DNA of 7,330 bases from FEN-680 sp036781505. GTDB lineage: Bacteria > Actinomycetota > Geothermincolia > Fen-727 > Anoxymicrobiaceae. The position numbers were made by a program, and so were the translations under genes. The stretch covers positions 1-7,330 of the forward strand of contig DAIQAV010000126.1 in NCBI GenBank assembly GCA_036781505.1. The letters are read 5' to 3'. The notes under the pieces are model-generated. The model did no database searches. It worked only from the letters and a program-made list of their open reading frames with translations, and was not told where the DNA came from. Of this stretch, positions 1 through 6,215 are shown piece by piece (within the stretch, counting starts at the first letter, position 1; every line of letters begins with the position of its first letter).

Positions 1-1650
1 CCGATCTACTCCGCCACCGCTAAGCTCGACGTCCAGGCAAACACCGTGTCCGGCACCGAGCGGGTCCTCTACACCAACAACACCGGCGTCACGCTTCCCG
101 ACCTGGTCTTCCGCGTCTACGCCAACAGCCCCCCGGTCAGCCCCAATGGCAACGGCGCCGCCGTCACCGGGGTGTCCACTGGTGGCGGCCCGGCGACCGT
201 GACGCTCAAGGGGTCGCTCCTGCGCGTCTCGCTGCCGGCACCACTGGCGCCGGGAAAGACCACTCTCCTCACCATGACCTTCAGCGAAGCCATCCCCGAG
301 GTATCGGGCGGCATCGACATCAGCCAGCTGATGGGAGGCACGACGGCGTCGGGCTACGGCGTCTTCGGCCACAGCACCGACACCTACGACCTGGGCTACT
401 TCCTTCCCACCGTCGCGACGTACGGCCCGGCGGGCTGGGAGAGCCGCGAGGCGCCGGCCTTCGGCGACATCAGCGACTTCGACTGCGCGTACTACTCGGT
501 CTCCCTGGACGTGCCCGAAAGCTACGTGGTGGCCGCGGCCGGCATGCCGGTGGGCGAAAGCGGCTCGGGCGGCAGGAAGACCTACGACTTCAGGGGCGGC
601 CCGATGCGCGACTTCAGCGTCATGGCCTCGCCCAATTACCAGACAGCCTCGGCCAGCGTCGGAGACACGGCCGTCACCTCCTATTTCCTCAAGAGCGCGG
701 CCGACGCCGGGAGCAAGGTCCTGGGCTTCGCCAGGGACGCGCTCAGTCAATACGACAAACACTTCGGCCCTTATCCCTACAAGAAGTTCAACGTCTGCGA
801 AGCCCCGCTGGCCGGCGGCGCCGGCGGCATGGAGTTCGCGGGCCAGGTGCAGATCGCCCAGATGCTCTACTCGACGGCGGGCGGCCTGAACCTGGGGCAG
901 GCCAGCTCTCTGCTGGGCAGCCTCGCCGGCGGCCTGGGAGACATGCTCGAGTTCACCGTAGCGCACGAGGTCTGCCACCAGTGGTGGGGTCTGGTCGTCG
1001 GGAGCGACTCGATCGGTCACCCCTGGCAGGACGAGGCCCTGACCAACTACTCCTCCGTCCTCTACTTCGGCTGGCAGCACGGGCCGGACGCGGCCAAGCA
1101 GCAGGTGGACTCGGAGCTGATGCTCTCGTACTCGACCGCGAAGATGATGGGCACGCCGGACATGATAGTCGATCAGCCTGTGTACGCGTTCAAGGACCAG
1201 AACTCTTACTCGGCTATCGTCTACTCGAAGGGCGCGCTCTTCTTCCAGGCGCTGGAGAAAACCATGGGCGAGCAGGCCTTCGAGAAGAGCCTGTCCGAAT
1301 ACTACACCCAGTACTCTTTCCGCAACCCCACGCCCGACGACCTGATGGCGGTCTTCGAGTCCAACGGCAACGCCACCACCATCGCCGCGCTGGACACCCG
1401 CTGGATACACGAGCTCCACGCCAGCGAGGACATCGCCGCCACCGGGACCGCCAACGACCTGATCAACAACCTGATGAAGAGCCTCGGCGACAGCGGCATC
1501 GACATGAACCAGCTCAACGACATGATGAAACAGTACCTGCCCCAGGGAACCGACATGAACGACCTCCTCCAGCAGTTCATGCAGAACGGCTCGACGCCCC
1601 AGGTCCCCGGCCTGGAGCAGCCCGACCAGCAGCAGCCCCTCCCGTTTTAG
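1..1650 (+). CDS. M1-family zinc aminopeptidase, 5'-truncated by window edge
   Basis: Gluzincin metallopeptidase expected to remove N-terminal residues from peptides. The frame is open from base 1, so the GTG at 46 is not the true start: the residues before it already read as the M1 N-terminal beta-domain (a YSATAKLDV stretch, then VLYTNN). The active site is complete. GGMEF (823-837) is the GxMEN-type exopeptidase motif with Phe for Asn. HEVCH (964-978) is followed 19 codons later by the third zinc ligand Glu (1033-1035), giving HEXXH-18x-E. The Tyr of VYSKGA (1222-1224) fits the transition-state tyrosine. After the helical domain the protein ends in a Met/Asn/Gln-rich tail (about 1450-1647) with a Pro/Gln-rich C-terminus, and has no ERAP1-like C-terminal domain, so it is the short bacterial form. 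Any signal peptide lies outside the window. Family assignment is secure; substrate is unknown. Confidence 0.93.
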   Translation, partial: PIYSATAKLDVQANTVSGTERVLYTNNTGVTLPDLVFRVYANSPPVSPNGNGAAVTGVSTGGGPATVTLKGSLLRVSLPAPLAPGKTTLLTMTFSEAIPEVSGGIDISQLMGGTTASGYGVFGHSTDTYDLGYFLPTVATYGPAGWESREAPAFGDISDFDCAYYSVSLDVPESYVVAAAGMPVGESGSGGRKTYDFRGGPMRDFSVMASPNYQTASASVGDTAVTSYFLKSAADAGSKVLGFARDALSQYDKHFGPYPYKKFNVCEAPLAGGAGGMEFAGQVQIAQMLYSTAGGLNLGQASSLLGSLAGGLGDMLEFTVAHEVCHQWWGLVVGSDSIGHPWQDEALTNYSSVLYFGWQHGPDAAKQQVDSELMLSYSTAKMMGTPDMIVDQPVYAFKDQNSYSAIVYSKGALFFQALEKTMGEQAFEKSLSEYYTQYSFRNPTPDDLMAVFESNGNATTIAALDTRWIHELHASEDIAATGTANDLINNLMKSLGDSGIDMNQLNDMMKQYLPQGTDMNDLLQQFMQNGSTPQVPGLEQPDQQQPLPF

Positions 1651-1653
1651 AAA

Positions 1654-1684
1654 TTCAAGAAAGGGGTCAGACCACTTTCTTGAA
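1654..1684. repeat. Palindromic REP-like repeat
   Basis: A near-perfect inverted repeat starts 3 bases after the aminopeptidase stop. The arms TTCAAGAAAG (1654-1663) and CTTTCTTGAA (1675-1684) pair over 10 bp, then after one mismatch GGT/ACC continues the stem to a small loop. The core GGGGTCAGACC resembles palindromes I recall as dispersed copies in several bacterial genomes, some linked to REP-associated transposases; that link is from memory. No T-run follows on either strand, so it is a poor intrinsic terminator, although it could protect the 3' end of the upstream mRNA. Only one copy is present here. Confidence 0.55.
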
Positions 1685-1702
1685 AAACTCCTGTCTTGCG
1701 TT

Positions 1703-1733
1703 TTGTGCTTGTGTGCCCCGTCTGTAATATAAT
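1703..1733 (+). promoter_or_regulatory. Promoter of the acyl-CoA dehydrogenase gene
   Basis: A perfect -10 hexamer TATAAT lies at 1728-1733, about 30 bases before the Shine-Dalgarno. The best -35 candidate, TTGTGC at 1703-1708, has a long 19-base spacer; at the ideal 17 bases the hexamer is poor. Transcription would start near 1740, leaving a short leader. This also rules out the far-upstream TTG at 1696 as the translation start. Confidence 0.5.
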
Positions 1734-1764
1734 CCCAACCCGTGGTTTCCATCTAAGGAGGTAC

Positions 1765-2922
1765 ATGGCCGTGGAGAAGAAATATCCGTATTTCACCGAA
1801 GAGCACGAGTTGCTGCGCCAGTCGGTCCGTGAGTTCGTCGAGAAGGAGATAACCCCGGTAGTCGAGGAGTGGGAAGAGCAGGAAGCCTACTCGATGGACA
1901 CCTTCAAGAAGATGGGAGAGATGGGGTTCCTGGGACTGCGCGTCCCCGAGGAGTACGGCGGTGGAGGCGCGGACTACTGGTCGGTGGTGGCCCTCTTCGA
2001 GGAGATCATCAAGTCCGGCGCCAGTGGGTTCCTCACCGCGGTGGGGGTCCACACCGAGGTCGCGATCCCGGCGATCGTGCACCACGCCACCGAGGAGCAG
2101 AAGCAGAAGTACCTGGTGCCGGCCGCCAAGGGCGAGACCCTGGGGGCGCTCGCGGTCACCGAACCCGAGGCCGGCAGCGACGTAGCCGCGATACTCACCA
2201 CGGCGGTAGAGGACGGCGACTCCTACGTGATCAACGGCAACAAGATCTTCATATCCAACGGGGCGCGCGCCGACTGGATAATAGTCGCGGCCAAGACCGA
2301 CAAGGACGCCGGCTACGGCGGCATCACCGAGTTCATAGTCGACAGCGACACCCCCGGATTCGAGGTCAGCCGCAAGCTGGACAAGGTCGGCCTCAAGAGC
2401 AGCGACACGGCCGAGCTGTTCTTCACCGACATGCGGGTGCCCAAGAGCCAGGTCCTGGGCGAGGTAGGCAAGGGCTTCTTCCAGATAATGGGAAACTTCC
2501 AGCCCGAGCGCTTGCTGATCGCCGTCGGTGCCTATGGCGGAGCGGAGCGGGCGCTGGAGATGGCGATCGAGTACGCCAAGCAGCGCGTGCAGTTCGGCAA
2601 GACGGTGGCCCGCCACCAGCACAACGCCTTCAAGATCGCCGAACTCGCCACTAAGATCGAAGCGTCCAAGGAGCTGACCTACCGCGCGGCCGACATGTAC
2701 AACCGAGGGCTCGACTGCCTCAAGGAAGTCTCGATGGCGAAGTGGTTCACCACGGAAATCTCCAACGAAGTGGCTTACGCGGCCATGCAGCTGATGGGCG
2801 GATATGGCTACATGATGGAGTACCCGATACAGCGGGCGTGGCGCGACCTTCGGGTCCAGACGATCGTGGGGGGCACCACCGAGATCCAGAAGTTGATCAT
2901 CACCAGGTGCCTGGGGCTCTAG
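1765..2922 (+). CDS. Acyl-CoA dehydrogenase, long-chain/isovaleryl-type active site
   Basis: FAD enzyme of 385 residues that makes trans-2-enoyl-CoA from acyl-CoA, passing electrons to electron-transfer flavoprotein. Family signatures are clear: AVTEPEAGSD (about residues 130-139) and the C-terminal QLMGGYGYMMEYP segment ending in IVGGTTEIQ. The position that holds the catalytic Glu of short- and medium-chain enzymes (IYEGT) is Gly369. A Glu is instead present in QPERLLIA (Glu248), the position used by long-chain and isovaleryl-CoA dehydrogenases, so the enzyme should be active. AAGGAGGT (1755-1762) is only 2 bases from ATG 1765 but 8 from GTG 1771, so GTG 1771 is a real alternative start that removes two residues. 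The gene has its own promoter. Exact chain-length preference cannot be read from the sequence. Confidence 0.93.
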   Translation: MAVEKKYPYFTEEHELLRQSVREFVEKEITPVVEEWEEQEAYSMDTFKKMGEMGFLGLRVPEEYGGGGADYWSVVALFEEIIKSGASGFLTAVGVHTEVAIPAIVHHATEEQKQKYLVPAAKGETLGALAVTEPEAGSDVAAILTTAVEDGDSYVINGNKIFISNGARADWIIVAAKTDKDAGYGGITEFIVDSDTPGFEVSRKLDKVGLKSSDTAELFFTDMRVPKSQVLGEVGKGFFQIMGNFQPERLLIAVGAYGGAERALEMAIEYAKQRVQFGKTVARHQHNAFKIAELATKIEASKELTYRAADMYNRGLDCLKEVSMAKWFTTEISNEVAYAAMQLMGGYGYMMEYPIQRAWRDLRVQTIVGGTTEIQKLIITRCLGL

Positions 2923-2932
2923 AGAGCGAGTG

Positions 2933-2964
2933 CCGGCAAAGGCGGCGTTCGCGGGCGCTGCCGG
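2933..2964. terminator. Possible weak convergent terminator hairpin
   Basis: The 42-base gap between the convergent stop codons holds a 6-bp inverted repeat, CCGGCA (2933-2938) with TGCCGG (2959-2964), enclosing a GC-rich 20-base interior that contains a TTCG. There is no T-run on either side, so intrinsic termination would be weak. It is the only candidate for stopping the two head-on transcripts. Confidence 0.25.
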
Positions 2965-4161
2965 TCAGGCCTTCTCGTCGATGAGCCGCAGCATCTCGAT
3001 CATTGACTGAAGAGCCACCGCCAGCGAGTGCGGCTTGATGTTGTCGATGGTGTCCAGCCTGGTGTGGTAGTGAGGCACCAGCCTCTTGGTCTCCGAGAGG
3101 CAGATGCTGACCGCCGGTATCCCCGCGAGCGCGAAAGCACTGGCGTCCGTTGCGCCCAGAGGCAGGTTCCCTACCTCCAGCTCGGCTCCCATGTCCCGCG
3201 CCGCCTCCCTGGCGATGGAAACGAGCTCGGGGTCCATGACGGCCCCCGGCCAGAGCTCTTTCTCGAACACCGTGAAGAACTCCTCGTCGTAGATGCCGTC
3301 AAGGAAGATGCCGCAAGCGGGAAGCGCATCGTCCTTGTGAGCCGTGGCGAAACGCTTGGCGCCCCTGAGCCCGGCCTCCTCGGACGAGAGAGCCAGTAGC
3401 ACGACCTCCGTCGTCTCGGGATAGAAGCCTTCCGACTGCTTGGCGTCCTTGAGGTACCTGCCAAGGCCGGCCAGCACCGCTATGCCCGCCATGTCATCCA
3501 TCGCTCCGGGCACCACGTCGCTGGTGTGGAAGAAAGCGAAGAGGCCGATTAGCGGCGTGAGGCCGACGAGGAGGAAGCCGAACACCCAGTACACCGTCGA
3601 GCTCGGCAGCCCGACCGGCTTGGCGATGCTGGCGGCGAGGCTGAAGCCGAAGAGCAGCAGCAGCACGAACACCCCCGCGCCCATGACAGCCGCCGACGCG
3701 CCCTTGAACCAGTACCAGATCTTGAACTCGTAGGCCGAGTCGAGGTGCGCCGACACGTAGACCCGCCGGGCCGCCTCGTTCCTCGGCTCGATGAAGCCAA
3801 GGACGTTCTCTCCATTCCTCTTGGGCCAGACCGGGTCGATGAGCTCCTTGTAGCGCACCACCTCACAGATAATGATCACGAAGGCGGCCAGGGCGATCAC
3901 GCACGCCAGGGGTGGGAAGAAGAAGAACAGAACCACGGCCGCGACATACTTGAGGACCAGGAAAGGAAAGAAGCCGACGAAGGCGGTAGGGCTGCAGGTG
4001 AACGTCTCTGACTCAACCCGATCGCAGCACGGTTCGACCTCTTCGGTGAACATGCGCCCGAGCCGCTTCTCTTCTTCGCTGCACGATTCCCTTGGCCCGA
4101 TAGTCTTCATTACTTTGTCGATGAGGTCGTACATGTAGTCGGTGTATTTTTCAGCGATCAT
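2965..4161 (-). CDS. Membrane-embedded M28-family zinc peptidase
   Basis: Putative dizinc aminopeptidase of 398 residues. The start ATG at 4161 has GGGAGG just upstream; the longer reading frame to 4395 lacks a good site and has non-family composition. M28 residues appear in order: SAHLDS (His139, Asp141), PGAMDDMAG (bridging Asp222), SSEEAG (general base Glu261, ligand Glu262), FLDGI (Asp288) and HYHTRLD (His366). Two hydrophobic helices (about 60-80 and 84-101) precede the catalytic part. Two more (about 155-179 and 189-212) lie between His139 and Asp222, a gap of 83 residues where soluble members such as Aeromonas and Streptomyces aminopeptidases have about 12-20. An even number of crossings puts all ligands on one face, probably cytoplasmic given the Arg/Lys-rich stretch after helix 2. 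No signal peptide is seen. Substrate is unknown. It is transcribed convergently to the acyl-CoA dehydrogenase, with no functional link visible. Confidence 0.88.
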   Translation of the reverse strand: MIAEKYTDYMYDLIDKVMKTIGPRESCSEEEKRLGRMFTEEVEPCCDRVESETFTCSPTAFVGFFPFLVLKYVAAVVLFFFFPPLACVIALAAFVIIICEVVRYKELIDPVWPKRNGENVLGFIEPRNEAARRVYVSAHLDSAYEFKIWYWFKGASAAVMGAGVFVLLLLFGFSLAASIAKPVGLPSSTVYWVFGFLLVGLTPLIGLFAFFHTSDVVPGAMDDMAGIAVLAGLGRYLKDAKQSEGFYPETTEVVLLALSSEEAGLRGAKRFATAHKDDALPACGIFLDGIYDEEFFTVFEKELWPGAVMDPELVSIAREAARDMGAELEVGNLPLGATDASAFALAGIPAVSICLSETKRLVPHYHTRLDTIDNIKPHSLAVALQSMIEMLRLIDEKA

Positions 4162-4222
4162 TGACCCTCCCAATAACGTTTTCTTCCATCGTCGTCCGGC
4201 GCCGCCGTTTTTCACGATGACC

Positions 4223-4251
4223 ATTATGCACTTACGGTGGCCACGCGTCCT
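4223..4251 (-). promoter_or_regulatory. Candidate promoter for the M28 peptidase gene
   Basis: On the minus strand CATAAT (4228 to 4223) is a 5-of-6 match to the -10 hexamer. AGGACG (4251 to 4246) sits at an exact 17-base spacer but matches the -35 consensus at only three positions. The implied leader is about 55 bases. Weak. Confidence 0.3.
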
Positions 4252-4522
4252 AGTCTTCTGGCTATTGCAGGCCGATCCATCCATGGGCCTGGTCCCCGAG
4301 GCGCAAACGCGCCGAGGAGCCAGCCCGCGTGCGCTAGAGCCTCCCGAACACGTCCGGAACCCGCCTCGATTAACATCTTCAACAACCGTTAACATTAGTT
4401 TTTTTTAGGCAACAGTGATGTGTTTTATTCCCACTTCGCGGTTGCATCCTTAAACTCTGAACCTCAGGTTTACTATGGTCCCCTCCACATCATGCTGAAC
4501 CCGCAAGTTAGTCCGCGTCCTC

Positions 4523-4550
4523 GAAAAAGCCCGATCTGACGGGCTTTTTC
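4523..4550. terminator. Strong bidirectional intrinsic terminator, orphan
   Basis: Arms GAAAAAGCCCG (4523-4533) and CGGGCTTTTTC (4540-4550) pair over 11 bp with a 6-base loop, giving a GC core followed by five T on both strands. It lies between two genes that point away from it (M28 peptidase leftward, DUF192 rightward), so it ends neither of them. It may stop read-through, or end an unannotated transcript. Confidence 0.8.
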
Positions 4551-4568
4551 AGCCCTCCAGGGGCCAGG

Positions 4569-4678
4569 GCCGCCCCGGTTGGACAGCCATATTATGCCTA
4601 TGTCAAGGCATTCTTCGTATACCGCTATCGGGCGGCTGGCGCGGGGTGCCTCTATCTCGCTACGGCATCCGAGGCGCC
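4569..4678. other. Structured non-coding element, possible RNA or leader
   Basis: Several inverted repeats are nested or adjacent. GCCGCCC (4569-4575) pairs with GGGCGGC (4630-4636); CGGT (4576-4579) continues with ACCG (4621-4624) across a 5-base bulge; inside, ATGCC (4594-4598) pairs with GGCAT (4607-4611) over an 8-base loop. A second hairpin pairs GGTGCCTC-like bases 4645-4652 with 4671-4678 (8 bp with one G-U on the + strand; that pair becomes A-C on the minus strand). Strand is unresolved: it could be a minus-strand RNA ending at the terminator at 4523-4550, or a leader for the DUF192 gene. It matches no RNA family I recognise, and chance pairing in GC-rich DNA is possible. Confidence 0.25.
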
Positions 4679-4826
4679 GGGTCGGAAAAACAAGAAATAG
4701 CAAAAGAAGGAAAAAACAGGGCCGCAAATTAACTATTAAGTTGAGATGACAGTTAGAGCTGGTGTACACGAAAACCCATGGGGTCACATAGATTACGCCG
4801 AAGCGGTAAGGCCGCTGGCTACTTTC

Positions 4827-5264
4827 ATGCGCAAGATCACTCCGTTTGTCCTGGTTGCGATGCTGGTGGGCTCGGCGATCTTCTTCGCGATCAGCTGCAA
4901 GGGGTCCACGGTCGCTTTCAACAACGACGGGCAGGTCGCTTCCTTGAACGTCGAGGTGGCCGGCACGCCGAGCGCGCGCGCCACCGGCCTGATGGGGCGC
5001 AAGTCACTCGACAAGGACAGCGGGATGCTCTTTGATTTCGGCGGCAACACCAACACCGCTTTCTACATGAAGAACACTTCGATACCGCTTTCGATCGCCT
5101 TCATAGACTCCTCGGGCAAAGTGCTCGGGATAAGAGACATGAAGCCGTTCGACCTGACGCCGATAGAGCCCCCCGGCACCTACCGCTACGCCATCGAGGT
5201 GAACCAGGGCTGGTTCGCCGAGCATGGTATCAAGCCCGGCGTCACCACAACGATAGACACCTAG
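4827..5264 (+). CDS. DUF192-family lipoprotein
   Basis: Small protein of 145 residues from ATG 4827. The frame also allows ATG 4746 (172 residues), but neither start has a good ribosome site. ATG 4827 gives a textbook exported N-terminus: MRK, a hydrophobic core, then AISC with Cys24 as probable lipidation site. The -3 Ala is a less common lipobox residue. A TAAGG at 4806-4810 is rather far upstream. The rest is DUF192 (PF02643): GLMGRKSL (about 54-61), SGMLFDF (65-71), FYMKNTSIPLSIAFID (about 79-94) and a closing AIEVNQGWFAEHGI segment. The molecular function of DUF192 is not established; a compact beta-rich domain outside the cell membrane is expected. It converges on the SDR/MaoC operon and shares its terminator. 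Confidence 0.85.
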   Translation: MRKITPFVLVAMLVGSAIFFAISCKGSTVAFNNDGQVASLNVEVAGTPSARATGLMGRKSLDKDSGMLFDFGGNTNTAFYMKNTSIPLSIAFIDSSGKVLGIRDMKPFDLTPIEPPGTYRYAIEVNQGWFAEHGIKPGVTTTIDT

Positions 5265-5284
5265 GGAACGGACGAGCCCCCCTT

Positions 5285-5326
5285 AAAAAACGGGCCCGGC
5301 GCAAGCCGGGCCCGTTGCCTTTCTCT
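5285..5326. terminator. Convergent intrinsic terminator with GCAA loop
   Basis: AACGGGCCCGGC (5289-5300) pairs perfectly over 12 bp with GCCGGGCCCGTT (5305-5316) around a GCAA loop (TTGC on the minus strand). Six A at 5285-5290 give a T-run for minus-strand transcripts, so it is strong for the SDR/MaoC operon. For the DUF192 gene the following GCCTTTCTC is a poorer tract. The stem lies between the two stop codons. Confidence 0.9.
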
Positions 5327-5343
5327 ATCGAGTCTACGAAGGC

Positions 5344-6201
5344 TTATGCCTTGAGCTCCACCGCCGCGTTCGATATCGCTATGATGTCGGGGCGCTCGGC
5401 GGTCTTCGCCTGGAAGATCACCTTGTTCCCCTCTTTCCACATCTCGGTCACTATCGTCTCGCCCGGGAACACCGGCCGCGAGAACCTGACGAACACCGAG
5501 GCAAAGTTAGCCGGGTCGTCATCGCAGTACTCGCGCAGGACGGCGCGGCACGCGAAGCCGAAGGAGCACAGCCCGTGCAGTATCGGCTTGTCGAAACCGG
5601 CCATGGTCGCGAAGTTTGGATCGGCGTGCAGCGGGTTGGGGTCGCCCGACAGTCTGTAGAGCAACGCCTGCTGCGGAAGCGTGGCCTGCTCGAAGACTTT
5701 GTCGGGAGCCCTGTCGGGGACCGAGTTGTCGATGACCGGTCCCTTCTCGCCGCCGAAGCCGCCCTCGCCGCGAACCAGAACGCCGAACCTGTTGAAGTAG
5801 ACGACGTCTCCGGCCTCGTCGACCGTCTCGGCCTCGAGCTCGATGAGCGCCATCTTACCCTTGTCGTAGATGTTGCCCACCTTGGGCCTGGTGGTCAGGT
5901 TGCCTCCCGCCGCGGCGGGCTGCTTGCGGATCTCGAGGTACTGCTCGCCGTGCAGGATCATCATCGGGTTTATCTCCAGCCCCTCGACGCCGAACATGCT
6001 CATCAGCGCCGGGAACGGCGGTACCACCCCGAAGGTCGGCAGCACGGACAGCCCGGGCGGGTTCTCGTAGCAGAACTTGAGGTCCGCCGCGTCAGCACCG
6101 GCGCCTACGCCCAGCGCGTAGAGGATGACCGTCTTGTGGTCGTAAGTAAACGGAAGCGCGGGCATCTCCGCGCCCGAGGCTTTCGCCACGTCTATTGGCA
6201 T
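5344..6201 (-). CDS. MaoC-type enoyl-CoA hydratase 2 (MFE-2 hydratase-like)
   Basis: Predicted (R)-specific hydratase of 285 residues converting trans-2-enoyl-CoA to (3R)-hydroxyacyl-CoA. It has the two-hot-dog layout of hydratase 2: an N-terminal degenerate hot dog containing YALGVGA (about 28-34), LKFCYE and LPTFGVV, all close to the hydratase domain of eukaryotic MFE-2; and a C-terminal MaoC hot dog with YRLSGDPNPLH (182-192). In that motif Asp187 and His192 have the spacing of the catalytic pair (Asp510/His515 in human MFE-2). PILHGLCSFG (206-215) follows as in the family. ATG 6201 has GGAGGT six bases upstream. It is second in an operon, 14 bases after the SDR stop. A broader MaoC-type dehydratase role cannot be excluded, but the partner gene favours beta-oxidation. 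Confidence 0.9.
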   Translation of the reverse strand: MPIDVAKASGAEMPALPFTYDHKTVILYALGVGAGADAADLKFCYENPPGLSVLPTFGVVPPFPALMSMFGVEGLEINPMMILHGEQYLEIRKQPAAAGGNLTTRPKVGNIYDKGKMALIELEAETVDEAGDVVYFNRFGVLVRGEGGFGGEKGPVIDNSVPDRAPDKVFEQATLPQQALLYRLSGDPNPLHADPNFATMAGFDKPILHGLCSFGFACRAVLREYCDDDPANFASVFVRFSRPVFPGETIVTEMWKEGNKVIFQAKTAERPDIIAISNAAVELKA

Positions 6202-6215
6202 CTTCGTACCTCCGA

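Larger units (their letters stand above)
4162..4745. other. Non-coding region between divergent genes
   Basis: No reading frame here looks like a protein: stops are frequent, and the 104-codon minus-strand frame (4787-4473) has no ribosome binding site or recognisable family. The left part holds a weak minus-strand promoter, a TTAACAT direct repeat (4370-4376 and 4389-4395), an eight-T run near 4398-4407 and an 11-base palindrome AACCTCAGGTT (4460-4470). The centre holds a strong bidirectional terminator. The right part holds nested inverted repeats (4569-4678) and then an A-rich stretch (about 4685-4720). Base composition is visibly more AT-rich and uneven than in the flanking genes. I see no tRNA. 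Confidence 0.7.

Noticed and set aside
1656..1690. The palindrome after the aminopeptidase as an intrinsic terminator
   Set aside because: No T-run follows on either strand; five A follow on the + strand instead.
981..1727. 248-codon + strand frame overlapping the aminopeptidase
   Set aside because: Second-frame shadow, rich in Arg/Gly/Pro, no ribosome site, overlaps the M1 active-site coding region.
1696..1764. Upstream extension of the acyl-CoA dehydrogenase from a TTG at 1696
   Set aside because: The perfect TATAAT (1728-1733) and the AAGGAGGT (1755-1762) lie inside this extension, and the 23 extra residues do not resemble the family N-terminus.
1753..2622. Long open frame on the minus strand opposite the acyl-CoA dehydrogenase
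   Set aside because: It is a shadow of a GC-rich gene: it lies wholly within a well-identified coding sequence, and its product is low-complexity with no family features.
4162..4395. N-terminal extension of the M28 peptidase to 4395
   Set aside because: The start at 4161 has a good Shine-Dalgarno, the extension has none, and its Arg/Gly/Ser-rich residues fit no M28 N-terminus.
4370..4395. TTAACAT direct repeat as an operator or attachment site
   Set aside because: Seven bases repeated once in an AT-rich stretch is easily chance, and no integrase or regulator gene is nearby.
4601..4606. TTGACA on the minus strand as a -35 for a small RNA
   Set aside because: At 17 bases downstream the sequence is TCCAAC, not a -10; the nearby CATAAT is too close.
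4473..4787. 104-codon minus-strand frame in the intergenic region
   Set aside because: It crosses the terminator, has no ribosome site and no recognisable domain; the hydrophobic stretch comes from the A-rich DNA read in reverse.
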